Positions 1-8,388 of a stretch of 64,000 nucleotides of DNA are shown piece by piece (the stretch's first letter is position 1; each line of letters opens with the position of its first letter). The notes below the pieces were generated by a model, which did no database searches, was not told where the DNA came from, and saw only the letters and a program-made list of their open reading frames with translations. Position numbers and translations under genes: made by a program. The stretch is from contig JAVBXY010000031.1 in assembly GCA_030824275.1 (NCBI GenBank), forward strand, positions 27,619 to 91,618. The letters run 5' to 3'. The DNA is from Rhodocyclaceae bacterium. GTDB lineage: Bacteria > Pseudomonadota > Gammaproteobacteria > Burkholderiales > Rhodocyclaceae.

Positions 1-2
1 GC

Positions 3-2423
3 AAGGGCATGATGCCCGAGTTGCTGCAGCGGGCTACGAACATGCCGGTGACCCAGGCCAGGAGCCGCATGAAGGTCAAACCCGGCTGCGTCTATGTGAT
101 TCCACCCAACCGGGACATCTCGATCCTGCGCGACACGCTCTACCTGCTGGAGCAGGTGCCGCCGCGCGGCCTGCATCTGCCCATCGACTTTTTCTTCCGT
201 GCCCTGGCCGATGACCGACAGGAACATGCCATTTGCGTGATTCTCTCCGGCATGGGCTCGGATGGCACGCTGGGCCTGCGCGCGGTCAAGGAAAAGGGCG
301 GCCTGGTCGCCGTGCAGGAGCCGGCGTCGGCCAAGTTCGACAGCATGCCGCGCAGTGCCATCGACACGGGCCTGGTCGACTTGGTCACCATCGCCGAAGA
401 GCTACCCTCGCGCATCCTCGATTGTCTGCGTCATGTGCCCAGCGGTTTGCGTAGCGCCGTCGCAGTGGACGCAGAAACCCCGGCACAGAAGAGTGCCTTC
501 GACAAGATCTGCATCCTGCTGCGGGCGCGTACCGGCAACGATTTTTCGCTCTACAAGAAAAGCACCATCTATCGCCGCGTCGAACGGCGCATGGCGCTGC
601 ACCAGATCGACCGCATTGCCCACTATGCGTCCTACCTGCGCGAGAACCCCCAGGAAGTGGATCTGCTGTTCAAGGAACTGCTGATCGGCGTCACCAACTT
701 CTTTCGTGATCCGCCGGCCTGGGACATCCTGCAAGCGAAAGGCCTGCCGGCCTTGCTCGCGGCTTCCCCTGCGGGTGCCCCCTTGCGTGCCTGGGTGGCC
801 GGTTGTTCCACGGGCGAGGAGGCCTACACCCTGGCCATCGCCTTCCGCGAAACGCAGGAACGGCTGAAGCTGCCTGGACGCCATTCGCTGCAAATCTTCG
901 CCACCGACCTCGACCCGGACGCCATTGCCAAGGCAAGACGGGCGATATATCCCGCCAACATCGTCGCCGATCTCTCGGCAGAACGTCTGAAGCGTTATTT
1001 CATCGAGGAAGGCGATAGCTACCGGGTAGGCAAGGAAATCCGCGAGATGGTGGTGTTCGCACCGCAGAACGCGATCATGGACCCGCCCTTCACCAACCTC
1101 GACATCATCACCTGCCGCAACCTGCTGATCTACCTGGGGCCGGAGTTGCAGAAAAAGCTGCTGCCCCTGTTTCACTACAGCCTCAAGCCGGGTGGCATCC
1201 TCATGCTGGGCAGCGCCGAATCCATCGGCAATTTCACCGACCTGTTTTCGCCCTTCGATAGTGCGGCACGTCTTTTCCGCCGGGGCAATGTACCGCCACG
1301 TACCCTGGAACTGGAGTTTCCCACCCACCACCTGCCCAGGAAGCCCGAAACGCTCATGGCCACCGACCCCCAGCCGGCCGCCGGCAATTTGCAGAACCTG
1401 GCCGACCAATTGTTGTTGCAATCCTTTTCCCCCGCCGCCGTACTGGTGACCGGGGCCGGCGACGTGCTCTACACCAGCGGCCGCACCGGCAAGTATCTGG
1501 AGCCGGCCGCCGGCAAGGCCAACTGGAACATTCACGTCATGGCGCGCGAAGGACTGCGCCAGGAGCTGGCGCTGGCCCTGCCCAAGGCCGTGCGTAGTGG
1601 CGAGCCGGTGCAGTGCCGTCAGTTGCGTATCGGTACCAATGGCGGCACCCAGATTGTCGACCTCACCGTACAGCCCATCGCCGAACCGGCTGCCTTGCGC
1701 GGCATGGCAATGATCGTCTTCGTCGATGTCCCGGCGTCGCCCGTCGACGAAGTCGTCGCCGGCAAGCGCGCCCCTCGCCGCAGCGCGCGGGTGATGGAAC
1801 TGGAGCTGGCGCTGGCCCAGGCCAGACAGGAAATGCAGTCCCTGCGCGACGAAATGCAAAGCTCGCACGAAGAGATCAAGTCTTCCAACGAGGAGATGCA
1901 ATCGACCAACGAGGAACTTCAGTCCACCAACGAGGAGCTGACTACCTCCAAGGAGGAAATGCAGTCCTTGAACGAGGAATTGCAGACCGTGAACATCGAG
2001 CTGCAATCGAAAGTGGACGAACTGTCGTCGGCCAGCAACGACATGAAGAACCTGCTCAACAGCACCGACATGGCGACCATCTTCCTCGATGGCGCATTGA
2101 ACGTGCGGCGCTTCACCACCCAGGCGACACGGCTGTTCAAACTTCTGCCCGGCGACATCGGGCGTCCGCTGTCGGATATCGCCTGCGACCTCGTTTATCC
2201 CGGCCTGTCCCACGATGCCGAGGAAGTCTTGCGCAGCCTGGTGTTTGCCGACCGTGAAATATCCACCGGTGACCAGCGCTGGTTCCAGGTCAAGATCATG
2301 CCTTACCGCACCATGGACAATGTCATCGACGGTGTCGTCATCACCTTCAATGACATCAGCGCGGCCAAGCGCCTGGAAGCGGAATTGCGGGCTGTCGTCG
2401 GCCAGAAGGAAAAGCCACCGTGA
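3..2423 (+). CDS. CheB-CheR-PAS fusion protein (5' partial)
   Basis: Chemotaxis-type fusion of a methylesterase (CheB) and a methyltransferase (CheR). The reading frame is open to the window edge, so the start and the N-terminal part of CheB lie outside. What remains of CheB carries the SGMGSDGT motif near its active-site Asp region. CheR follows, with VTNFFRD-type and SAM-binding motifs (ITNFFRDPPAWD; VAGCSTGEEAYTLAI). A long coiled coil rich in EEMQSTNEEL-like heptads comes next, then a C-terminal PAS domain. Such fusions usually signal together with a PAS histidine kinase rather than a flagellar pathway, and one follows directly with a 4-nt overlap (GTGA). The biological output is unknown. 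Confidence 0.93.
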   Translation, partial: KGMMPELLQRATNMPVTQARSRMKVKPGCVYVIPPNRDISILRDTLYLLEQVPPRGLHLPIDFFFRALADDRQEHAICVILSGMGSDGTLGLRAVKEKGGLVAVQEPASAKFDSMPRSAIDTGLVDLVTIAEELPSRILDCLRHVPSGLRSAVAVDAETPAQKSAFDKICILLRARTGNDFSLYKKSTIYRRVERRMALHQIDRIAHYASYLRENPQEVDLLFKELLIGVTNFFRDPPAWDILQAKGLPALLAASPAGAPLRAWVAGCSTGEEAYTLAIAFRETQERLKLPGRHSLQIFATDLDPDAIAKARRAIYPANIVADLSAERLKRYFIEEGDSYRVGKEIREMVVFAPQNAIMDPPFTNLDIITCRNLLIYLGPELQKKLLPLFHYSLKPGGILMLGSAESIGNFTDLFSPFDSAARLFRRGNVPPRTLELEFPTHHLPRKPETLMATDPQPAAGNLQNLADQLLLQSFSPAAVLVTGAGDVLYTSGRTGKYLEPAAGKANWNIHVMAREGLRQELALALPKAVRSGEPVQCRQLRIGTNGGTQIVDLTVQPIAEPAALRGMAMIVFVDVPASPVDEVVAGKRAPRRSARVMELELALAQARQEMQSLRDEMQSSHEEIKSSNEEMQSTNEELQSTNEELTTSKEEMQSLNEELQTVNIELQSKVDELSSASNDMKNLLNSTDMATIFLDGALNVRRFTTQATRLFKLLPGDIGRPLSDIACDLVYPGLSHDAEEVLRSLVFADREISTGDQRWFQVKIMPYRTMDNVIDGVVITFNDISAAKRLEAELRAVVGQKEKPP

Positions 2424-4213
2424 CCAAAGCGGCGGAACTGGACGAGGGTGAGCGACTGCGCAATGCCGCCGAAGCACGCCTGCGATCCGCCGCTGCCAAT
2501 AGTCAGGCGATCAGCGCCAACACGGAAGCCGATCTGCTGCGTCTGGTGCACGAGTTGCAGGTGCATCAGATCGAACTGGAAATGCAGAACCAGGAGTTGC
2601 GCGAGGCCCGTGCCGAGCGGGAAGCCGCGCTGATCCGCTATACCGAACTCTACGATTTCGCGCCGGTCGGCTATCTCACAATGACCGCCGACGGCCTGAT
2701 CGAGGAGATCAATCTGACCGGCGCCACGCTGCTTGGCGTGGCCCGCAGCAGCCTGCACCGAAAGCGCTTCGACGCCCTGGTGGTTGCCGAAGATCGGAGG
2801 CGCTGGAGCAGCTTTCTCACCACCGTGCAGACCCATGATGAACAGGACAACGTCGAGCTGACGCTGCGACGCGGTGATGGCTCGACATTCCCCGCGCAAC
2901 TGGATTGCGTGCGCCATAAAGTCGGCGCTGGCGACACGGCTGCAAGCACCGATGGCGACCTTCTGGAGGTGAGCATTGCCCTCACCGACATCACCGTGCG
3001 CAAAGGTGTCGACGCCCGTTTGAACGAGGCCATGGCCGTGGCCGAAAAAGCCAACCGGGCCAAGACGGATTTTCTTTCCAGCATGAGCCATGAGCTGCGT
3101 ACACCGCTCAACGCCATCCTCGGCTTTGCCCAGATCATGGAAACCAGCACGCCGCCGCCAACGCCCACCCAGCGCGGCGATCTGGACCGGATACTCAAGG
3201 CGGGCTGGTATCTCCTCGAACTGATCAACGAAGTACTTGACCTGACCTTGATCGAATCGGGCAAGGCGATGCTCTCCACCGAGCCGGTTTCGCTGAATGA
3301 TGTGATGCGGGAGTGCCAGGTCATGATCGAGCCGCAGGCATCATTGCGCGGCATCGGTATGACATTCCCTGCGGACACGACCCCGTGTTTTGTCACTGCC
3401 GACCGGACCCGGCTCAAGCAGGTGCTGATCAACTTGCTGTTCAATGCCGTCAAATACAACCGACCGAATGGGAAGGTATCCATCGACTGCATTCCCCTGC
3501 CGCCGAATTCGCTGCGTATCAAGGTCCGTGACACTGGTGAGGGCCTGAACCGAGAGCAGGTGGAGCAATTGTTCCAGCCCTTCAATCGTCTGGGCAGGGA
3601 AGCCGGCGCGGAGGAGGGCACGGGCATCGGGCTGGTGGTGACTAAACGCCTGGTCGAATTGATGGGCGGCAGCATCGGTGTCGAGAGTTCCGTCGGCGTG
3701 GGCAGCATCTTCCAGATCGACTTTCCGCTGGCGAGTCCGCCGCTGGCTGCCGCGCAAAGACCCGGCCTTGCGCCGCACGCAACGCCGCAGGCACAGCACG
3801 ATGAGCAGGCGGCCACCGTGCTGTACGTGGAAGACGATCCGGCCAACCTGGAACTGGTCGAACAATTGATTTCGCGTCGCCCGGAGTTGCATCTGCTGTG
3901 CGCGGCGGACGGCAAGCTCGGCATCGAGTTCGCCCGCGTCTACCAGCCGAAAGTGATCCTGATGGATATCAACCTGCCCGACGGCTTCAGTGGGCTGGAG
4001 GCCATGCGTGTCCTGCGTGCGGACCCGACGACCGCCCATATTCCCATCATCGCAGTCAGTGCCAATGCCATGCCCCACGACGTGGCGAAGGGTCTGGCGG
4101 CAGGCTTCTACCGTTATCTCACCAAGCCCATCCGGATCACCGAGTTCATGGATGCACTGGACATGGCGCTGAAACTTGCCGCCACCCCATCGAGCGATCA
4201 GAGCGGCGAGTAA
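2420..4213 (+). CDS. PAS hybrid sensor histidine kinase with C-terminal receiver
   Basis: Soluble hybrid kinase of 597 aa starting with GTG inside the stop of the CheBR gene, so the two are translationally coupled. Order: helical N-terminus (LVHELQVHQIELEMQNQEL), PAS domain (about 75-200), HisKA with phospho-acceptor H224 in [13 protein letters not shown], HATPase_c (NLLFNAVKYN, GTGIGL), then a receiver domain (about 466-585) with D516 in LMDINLP as phospho-acceptor. No membrane segments, so it probably senses a cytoplasmic cue. A dispersed-repeat copy lies within the PAS-to-HisKA part, encoding HKVGAGDTA, without breaking the frame. Confidence 0.93.
   Translation: MTKAAELDEGERLRNAAEARLRSAAANSQAISANTEADLLRLVHELQVHQIELEMQNQELREARAEREAALIRYTELYDFAPVGYLTMTADGLIEEINLTGATLLGVARSSLHRKRFDALVVAEDRRRWSSFLTTVQTHDEQDNVELTLRRGDGSTFPAQLDCVRHKVGAGDTAASTDGDLLEVSIALTDITVRKGVDARLNEAMAVAEKANRAKTDFLSSMSHELRTPLNAILGFAQIMETSTPPPTPTQRGDLDRILKAGWYLLELINEVLDLTLIESGKAMLSTEPVSLNDVMRECQVMIEPQASLRGIGMTFPADTTPCFVTADRTRLKQVLINLLFNAVKYNRPNGKVSIDCIPLPPNSLRIKVRDTGEGLNREQVEQLFQPFNRLGREAGAEEGTGIGLVVTKRLVELMGGSIGVESSVGVGSIFQIDFPLASPPLAAAQRPGLAPHATPQAQHDEQAATVLYVEDDPANLELVEQLISRRPELHLLCAADGKLGIEFARVYQPKVILMDINLPDGFSGLEAMRVLRADPTTAHIPIIAVSANAMPHDVAKGLAAGFYRYLTKPIRITEFMDALDMALKLAATPSSDQSGE
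2918..2940 (+). repeat. Dispersed ~25-bp repeat, copy 1 (intragenic)
   Basis: Matches the core AAAGTCGGCGCTGGCG followed by ACACGGC. It lies in frame in the hybrid kinase gene (KVGAGDTA). It is a more diverged copy than the intergenic ones. Confidence 0.6.
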
Positions 4214-4277
4214 GCCGCAGGAAATTCTCCTGGGCCATGCAAGGTGGCCCGAATTGGCGTCCATGGTGGTGTCCATG

Positions 4278-4291
4278 GTGTGCTGACGCAC
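4278..4291 (+). promoter_or_regulatory. Candidate stress-regulon palindrome, site 1
   Basis: GTGTGCTGACGCAC, one mismatch from GTGCGNNNNCGCAC, ending 108 nt before the ATG of the glycine-zipper protein. Confidence 0.5.
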
Positions 4292-4398
4292 AGACCGCGC
4301 GCTGTGCCACGTCCAATCTGTTCCGCTCAATCCACGAGTCGCTCATGCAAGGCTTTTGCGCCGGCATGGGGCTCGGAGTCTTTCAGGAGAGCCGGAAA

Positions 4399-5493
4399 AT
4401 GTTCAGAAAAATTGTTCTTGCCATCTGTGCCCTGGCGACGTTTGCCGCGCTGCCATTTCCGCTCGGTCTGGCCCATGCCCAGGGGACGGCGTCTTTCGCA
4501 GAAGCCGTGCGGATCGATGGCTTCGACGTAGAGCCGGTGGCAAAGCCAGCGCCGGGCAATGAGTTGGTGTTCACCCTGTACGGTAGCCCCGGCGGTTCGG
4601 CGGCGGTGCAGATCAAGGGTGCCACCGGCGGTGTGGTGCTGGTGGAAAGCGAAGCCGGTGTCTACGAAGGCACCTACACCATTCGCAAGCGCGACAAGAT
4701 CACGACGGCGAGTACCGCCATCGCCAACCTGCGGGTCGGCAACAAGGTGGTCAGCGTCATCCTCGACGAGCCATTGATCGGCAAGGCCGGCGTCAAACGG
4801 CCTGCTGCCGCAAAGCTTTCCGGCATGGTGCCGAAAATTGATCGCTTCGACCTGATGTCACCGCCCGCCAGTCTACTGGCCGGCGAAGACCTGGTCCTGG
4901 CAATGGGCGGCAGCCCCGGCGGCGCGGCCAGCGCGCGGGTCGTTGGCGTCAAGGGCAAGATCGTCCTCAATGAAATCCGCAGCGGTGTGTACGAAGGCAC
5001 CTACACCATCAAGAATCGCGACCGCATCATGGCCAACTCCGTCGTCACGGGGCATCTGCGGCTCGGCGAACGGGAAACCAATGTCGTGCTCGGTCAGTCG
5101 TTGTTGACCGGCACCGCCTTGCAGAGCCAGTCAGCGGCGCGGCAATCGTCCCGCTGGTGCGCCGACTGCGGCGTCGTCGAGGCGATCAACGTGGTCGAAG
5201 TCAAAGGTCAAGGCAGCTATCTGGGCGCTATTGCCGGTGGTGTCGCCGGCGTTTTGATCGGCAGCCAGATCGGCCAGGGCGCGGGTACCACGGTCGCCCA
5301 GGTGGCCGGTGGTGCGGGTGGCGCCTACGTCGGTAACGAAATCGAGAAGCGCATCAAGACCACCAAGCATTACGAAGTCATCGTGCGCCTCGATAACGGC
5401 GGCTCGCGGATGATCTCCTATGCGGCGCAACCTGCTTTCGCCGTTGGCGCCAAGGTCAAGATCGAAAACAACAGCCTGACGCTCATTCCCTAG
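4399..5493 (+). CDS. Secreted protein with two tandem repeats and a glycine-zipper 2TM domain
   Basis: 364 aa. The ATG at 4399 is chosen because it follows an AGGAGA-type RBS and begins a clear signal peptide ending in AHAQG; the longer open frame overlaps the kinase gene. After the signal come two about 100-residue repeats with the shared signature GSPGGxA...GVYEGTYTIxxRD, then CADCGVVEAINVVEVKG and a glycine zipper (AIAGGVAGVLIGSQIGQG) like that of SlyB/17-kDa antigen lipoproteins. Probably periplasmic or outer-membrane associated; the zipper suggests oligomerisation or membrane insertion. No lipobox. Exact role unknown. Confidence 0.88.
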   Translation: MFRKIVLAICALATFAALPFPLGLAHAQGTASFAEAVRIDGFDVEPVAKPAPGNELVFTLYGSPGGSAAVQIKGATGGVVLVESEAGVYEGTYTIRKRDKITTASTAIANLRVGNKVVSVILDEPLIGKAGVKRPAAAKLSGMVPKIDRFDLMSPPASLLAGEDLVLAMGGSPGGAASARVVGVKGKIVLNEIRSGVYEGTYTIKNRDRIMANSVVTGHLRLGERETNVVLGQSLLTGTALQSQSAARQSSRWCADCGVVEAINVVEVKGQGSYLGAIAGGVAGVLIGSQIGQGAGTTVAQVAGGAGGAYVGNEIEKRIKTTKHYEVIVRLDNGGSRMISYAAQPAFAVGAKVKIENNSLTLIP

Positions 5494-5507
5494 GCTGCGT
5501 AGCGTGT

Positions 5508-5521
5508 GTGTGACAGCGCAC
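5508..5521 (+). promoter_or_regulatory. Candidate stress-regulon palindrome, site 2
   Basis: GTGTGACAGCGCAC, one mismatch from GTGCGNNNNCGCAC, 137 nt before the OmpA-family start. It heads the 5.6-7.5 kb gene run. Confidence 0.45.
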
Positions 5522-5657
5522 AGAGAAGCTGCCGGATCGGGCCGATGATGGCCGCTATTACATCGACTGACGGCATTTCGCCGCTTTGCCGGCAGTCGAA
5601 AGTACCAAAGTACCGGACGGCGGAAATGGATGTACCTCTTAAGGATTGGAAATCATC

Positions 5658-6338
5658 ATGACTCGTGCAATAAGCAAAAAACAAATGGCCCTGGCTGTTT
5701 CCTGTGTCTTCTCCCTGGGTCTGGTTTCCAGCGGCGCAATGGCGCAAAGCAATAATCCGACAAAAGAGGGCTACCTCATCGATCAGCGTACCGAGGTCGT
5801 CAAGAGCGGCACCGGCCTGTGCTGGCATACCGGCTACTGGACTCCGGCGAACGCCATCGAGGAATGCGATCCCGATCTGGTGAAGAAGGCGCCGGTCGCT
5901 GCCAAGGCGCCGCAACAGATGGCCGCCGTGGTACCGCCGGTAAAGCCGGCGGCGAAACGCGTGCAGCTCAGCGCCGATACGCTGTTCGACTTCAACAAGT
6001 CGACCCTGCGTCCGGCCGGCAAGGACACGCTGGATGATTTCGTCAGCAAGAGCAAGGACATCAACCCGGAGGTGATCACGGCCGTCGGCCATGCGGATCG
6101 CTTCGGTTCCGACAGCTACAACCAGCACCTCTCCGAGCAGCGCGCCGCGACGGTCAAAGCCTATCTGTTGAGCAAGGGTGTCGAGCCGAATCGCGTGCAA
6201 ACCGAGGGCCGGGGTGAAACCCAGCCGGTCACGAAGAGCGGCGAATGCCTGGGTGCGAAGAGCGCCAAGGTGATTGCCTGCCTGCAACCGGATCGCCGCG
6301 TCGATATCGAAATCATCGGTACCCGCAAGGCCCCTTGA
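5658..6338 (+). CDS. OmpA-family outer-membrane protein
   Basis: 226 aa with a signal peptide ending GAMAQ and a C-terminal OmpA peptidoglycan-binding domain: LFDFNKSTLRPAGKDTLDDF, GHADRFGSDSYNQHLSEQRA and RRVDIEI. The short N-terminal part (LCWHTGYWTPANAIEECDPDL) is typical of betaproteobacterial OmpA-like proteins that lack the 8-strand barrel. The ATG at 5658 was chosen over an upstream TTG at 5646, which would leave no room for the AAGGA at 5641-5645. Likely anchors the outer membrane to peptidoglycan. First gene of a run of four small envelope genes on the same strand. Confidence 0.93.
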   Translation: MTRAISKKQMALAVSCVFSLGLVSSGAMAQSNNPTKEGYLIDQRTEVVKSGTGLCWHTGYWTPANAIEECDPDLVKKAPVAAKAPQQMAAVVPPVKPAAKRVQLSADTLFDFNKSTLRPAGKDTLDDFVSKSKDINPEVITAVGHADRFGSDSYNQHLSEQRAATVKAYLLSKGVEPNRVQTEGRGETQPVTKSGECLGAKSAKVIACLQPDRRVDIEIIGTRKAP

Positions 6339-6394
6339 GCATTCCCATGGAGGTGCCGGTGGCGCTTCCAGTTTCACCTCTTAAAGGAAACCCA

Positions 6395-6973
6395 ATGAAC
6401 AGACTCAATCTCAGCGTGATTGCGCTGGCAGTCGGCGTCGTCTTCAGTGCCGGAGCGATGGCGGAAAACATGTCCAAGGATGATTACAAGGCCAGCAAGG
6501 ACAAGTTCTCCACCGAGTACAAGGCAGCCAAGACGGCTTGCGATTCGTTCTCCGACAATGCCAAGGATATTTGCGTCGCCGAAGCCAAGGGCCGCGAGAA
6601 AGTCGCCAAGGCCGATCTGGAGGCGAACTACCAACCCAGCGCCAAGAATCACTACAAGGCCCGCATCGCCGCCGCCGAAGCCGACTATTCGATAGCCAGG
6701 GAGCGCTGCGACGACAAGGGCGGCACGGCCAAGGATGTCTGCATCGAGGAAGCCAAGGCGGCCAAGACCACCGCCAAGGCCAACGCCAAGGCGCAGATGA
6801 AGGTGACGGCTGCCAACGTCGATGCCAGTGGCAAGCGCAACGAGGCCCGCAAGGACGCGGCGGAAAGCACCAACGACGCCCAGTACAACGTGGCCAAGGA
6901 AAAGTGCGACACCTACGCCGGCGAAGCCAAGGATCATTGCCTGGCGCAGGCCAAGAAGAACTTTGGCAAGTAA
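6395..6973 (+). CDS. Secreted Cys-pair repeat protein, function unknown
   Basis: 192 aa. Signal peptide MNRLNLSVIALAVGVV...GAMA, preceded by AAAGGA. The mature protein is Ala/Lys-rich and mostly helical, and holds three copies of a motif of form C-D/x6-8-AKD-x-C-xxEAK (at ACDSFSDNAKDICVAEAKG, RCDDKGGTAKDVCIEEAKA, KCDTYAGEAKDHCLAQAK). The paired cysteines could form a disulfide in each repeat in the periplasm. It resembles hypothetical proteins that often sit beside OmpA and YMGG genes in betaproteobacteria, as here. No enzymatic motif is seen. Confidence 0.85.
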   Translation: MNRLNLSVIALAVGVVFSAGAMAENMSKDDYKASKDKFSTEYKAAKTACDSFSDNAKDICVAEAKGREKVAKADLEANYQPSAKNHYKARIAAAEADYSIARERCDDKGGTAKDVCIEEAKAAKTTAKANAKAQMKVTAANVDASGKRNEARKDAAESTNDAQYNVAKEKCDTYAGEAKDHCLAQAKKNFGK

Positions 6974-7003
6974 AGCAGTTCCCAAATCGAAAGAGGTAAT
7001 GCC

Positions 7004-7219
7004 ATGAACACACTACAGCGATCCACCATCAGCACCATTGCCATCCTTGCGCTGGTCGGCCTGGCCGGCTGTGCCGGGATGACCCAGCAGGAAAAGAACA
7101 CGGCAGTCGGTGCCGGTGTCGGCGCCGTCGGTGGTGCCGTGCTGACCGGCGGCAGTGCCGTCGGTACCGTGGGCGGCGCAGCCGTTGGCGGCATCATCGG
7201 GCACGAAATCAATAAGTGA
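7004..7219 (+). CDS. YMGG-like glycine-zipper lipoprotein
   Basis: 71 aa. Lipoprotein signal with lipobox LAGC, followed by a glycine zipper of about 40 residues (AVGAGVGAVGGAVLTGG...GGAAVGGIIGHEIN). RBS GAAAGAGG is close upstream. Likely an outer-membrane lipoprotein of the stress-induced osmotically inducible type. Lies 30 nt after the Cys-pair repeat gene and probably shares its transcript. Confidence 0.88.
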   Translation: MNTLQRSTISTIAILALVGLAGCAGMTQQEKNTAVGAGVGAVGGAVLTGGSAVGTVGGAAVGGIIGHEINK

Positions 7220-7311
7220 TGAGGCAAGGGGCGATGCGCCCGACCGTCCGGTCGGCGTGTCGCCTCAGCGTTTCAGCAGGACATCAGCAAGCAACAGCCG
7301 AGGTAGCCACC

Positions 7312-7506
7312 GTGAAATTTATCGAAACCACCAGCGCAATGCTGGTCGTCAGCGCGATGTTTTTCGCGCTTTCCGCATGTCAGAAGCAGGAAGGGCCGGC
7401 CGAGCGTGCCGGCAAGGAAACCGACAAGGCCGTGGAGAAAGTCGGCCAGCAGATCGAGAAGGCCGGCGAGAACATCCAGGACGCCGCCAAGGGCAACAAG
7501 AAATAG
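7312..7506 (+). CDS. Small helical lipoprotein
   Basis: 64 aa from a GTG start. This start gives a lipoprotein signal (MLVVSAMFFALSAC) placed correctly near the N-terminus and has GAGG 8 nt upstream; the longer frame from 7216 would bury the signal. The mature part is a charged amphipathic helix (AGKETDKAVEKVGQQIEKAGENIQDAAKG), like other small late-embryogenesis/apolipoprotein-like stress lipoproteins. Role unknown. Confidence 0.75.
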   Translation: MKFIETTSAMLVVSAMFFALSACQKQEGPAERAGKETDKAVEKVGQQIEKAGENIQDAAKGNKK

Positions 7507-7517
7507 CCAGGCATGCG

Positions 7518-7533
7518 GGCCACCCAGGTGGCC
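7518..7533 (+). terminator. GC-rich hairpin after the small-lipoprotein gene
   Basis: GGCCACC-CA-GGTGGCC, a 7-bp stem 12 nt after the stop codon. No U-tract follows (only GAGAAAAG, which begins the dispersed repeat), so termination is uncertain. Confidence 0.4.
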
Positions 7534-7537
7534 TGAG

Positions 7538-7560
7538 AAAAGTCGGCGCTGGCGGTACGG
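7538..7560 (+). repeat. Dispersed ~25-bp repeat, copy 2
   Basis: AAAAGTCGGCGCTGGCGG then TACGG. It leads directly into a two-unit 39-bp tandem repeat that starts inside its tail. Confidence 0.8.
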
Positions 7561-7633
7561 GGAGGCCGTCAGGCTGGAGGTGACCCGAAGAGGTTACGGG
7601 GAGGCCGTCAGGCCGGAGGTGACCCGAAGAGGT
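7556..7633 (+). repeat. Two tandem copies of a 39-bp unit
   Basis: Units 7556-7594 and 7595-7633 both begin TACGGGGAGGCCGTCAGGC and end GACCCGAAGAGGT, with a single T/C difference. They lie between convergent genes and start in the tail of dispersed-repeat copy 2. Confidence 0.9.
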
Positions 7634-7653
7634 CACGGCGGTATCGCCAGTCG

Positions 7654-8358
7654 CTAGCGGGCCGATGCACCTTCGACGTCGTAGGAACCGAAAACGGTGC
7701 GCGACGACCGTGTTTCCGGCAGCACATAGACAATGCCATTGGTCCCGGTAAAGGCCGGGCGCACGATGGTCTCGAAGAACTTCGCCGAGACGTTGATGCA
7801 GCCGTAGGAAATCCGGTTGTCGAGCGGTGTCGGCGTTCCCAGGCGCTGAAGACGACGCTCATCGGTTCTGGCGCTGACCACCGGATGCAGCGATACGGCG
7901 CCCTCATAGTCCACCCAGAGAATTTCCTTGCCGCGTAAATTGCGGTCGAGGGCGGCAATGAAGCGGCCGGCCGGCGTGGTGCGTTCCTCGGGGCGAATTG
8001 CGGATAGCGCCCGGTTGCCGATGCCGGGAACGGCATCATCGCCCACGGCCAGGCCCAGCAGCGCAGCGGCGGCGCCGAGAAGTCGCCCCTCGCTATCGAA
8101 GACGAATACTCTGGCGTCCTTCTTGTCGACAATGGCGAAGGGCATGCCGGGGCTGTCATTCGAATCGACTACCCAGTCGGCGATACTGCGTGCGTCGATG
8201 GACATGTGCTCCTGGCCGGCGGTGGCGTGACGTGGCAGCGATGTCCGCAAGGCATTGGCTTCCGCCTCGGCGGGCGATGGGCCCATGAATGCCACCAGCA
8301 GCCCGCAACAGATCGCCAGACCAGGAGCGGAGGCTGTCCTTCGCAGTGTTTTGTGCAT
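7654..8358 (-). CDS. L,D-transpeptidase (YkuD-type) family protein
   Basis: 234 aa. N-terminal signal peptide (ICCGLLVAFMGPSPAEAEA). The C-terminal half carries the YkuD signature: VSLHPVVSA supplies the conserved His region and RISYGCINV the catalytic Cys. Enzymes of this family make or remodel 3-3 peptidoglycan crosslinks or attach lipoproteins to peptidoglycan in the periplasm. The gene follows tpsA by 30 nt on the same strand, so co-transcription with the two-partner secretion pair is likely. The substrate is not readable from sequence. Confidence 0.88.
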   Translation of the reverse strand: MHKTLRRTASAPGLAICCGLLVAFMGPSPAEAEANALRTSLPRHATAGQEHMSIDARSIADWVVDSNDSPGMPFAIVDKKDARVFVFDSEGRLLGAAAALLGLAVGDDAVPGIGNRALSAIRPEERTTPAGRFIAALDRNLRGKEILWVDYEGAVSLHPVVSARTDERRLQRLGTPTPLDNRISYGCINVSAKFFETIVRPAFTGTNGIVYVLPETRSSRTVFGSYDVEGASAR

Positions 8359-8388
8359 GTTGCATCCCCCTGTCAGGGGAATGCGTAC

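Noticed and set aside
1860..2000. Tandem-repeat-like DNA in the CheBR gene
   Set aside because: It is the coding of a regular coiled coil (EEMQSTNEEL), common in this protein family, not a mobile repeat.
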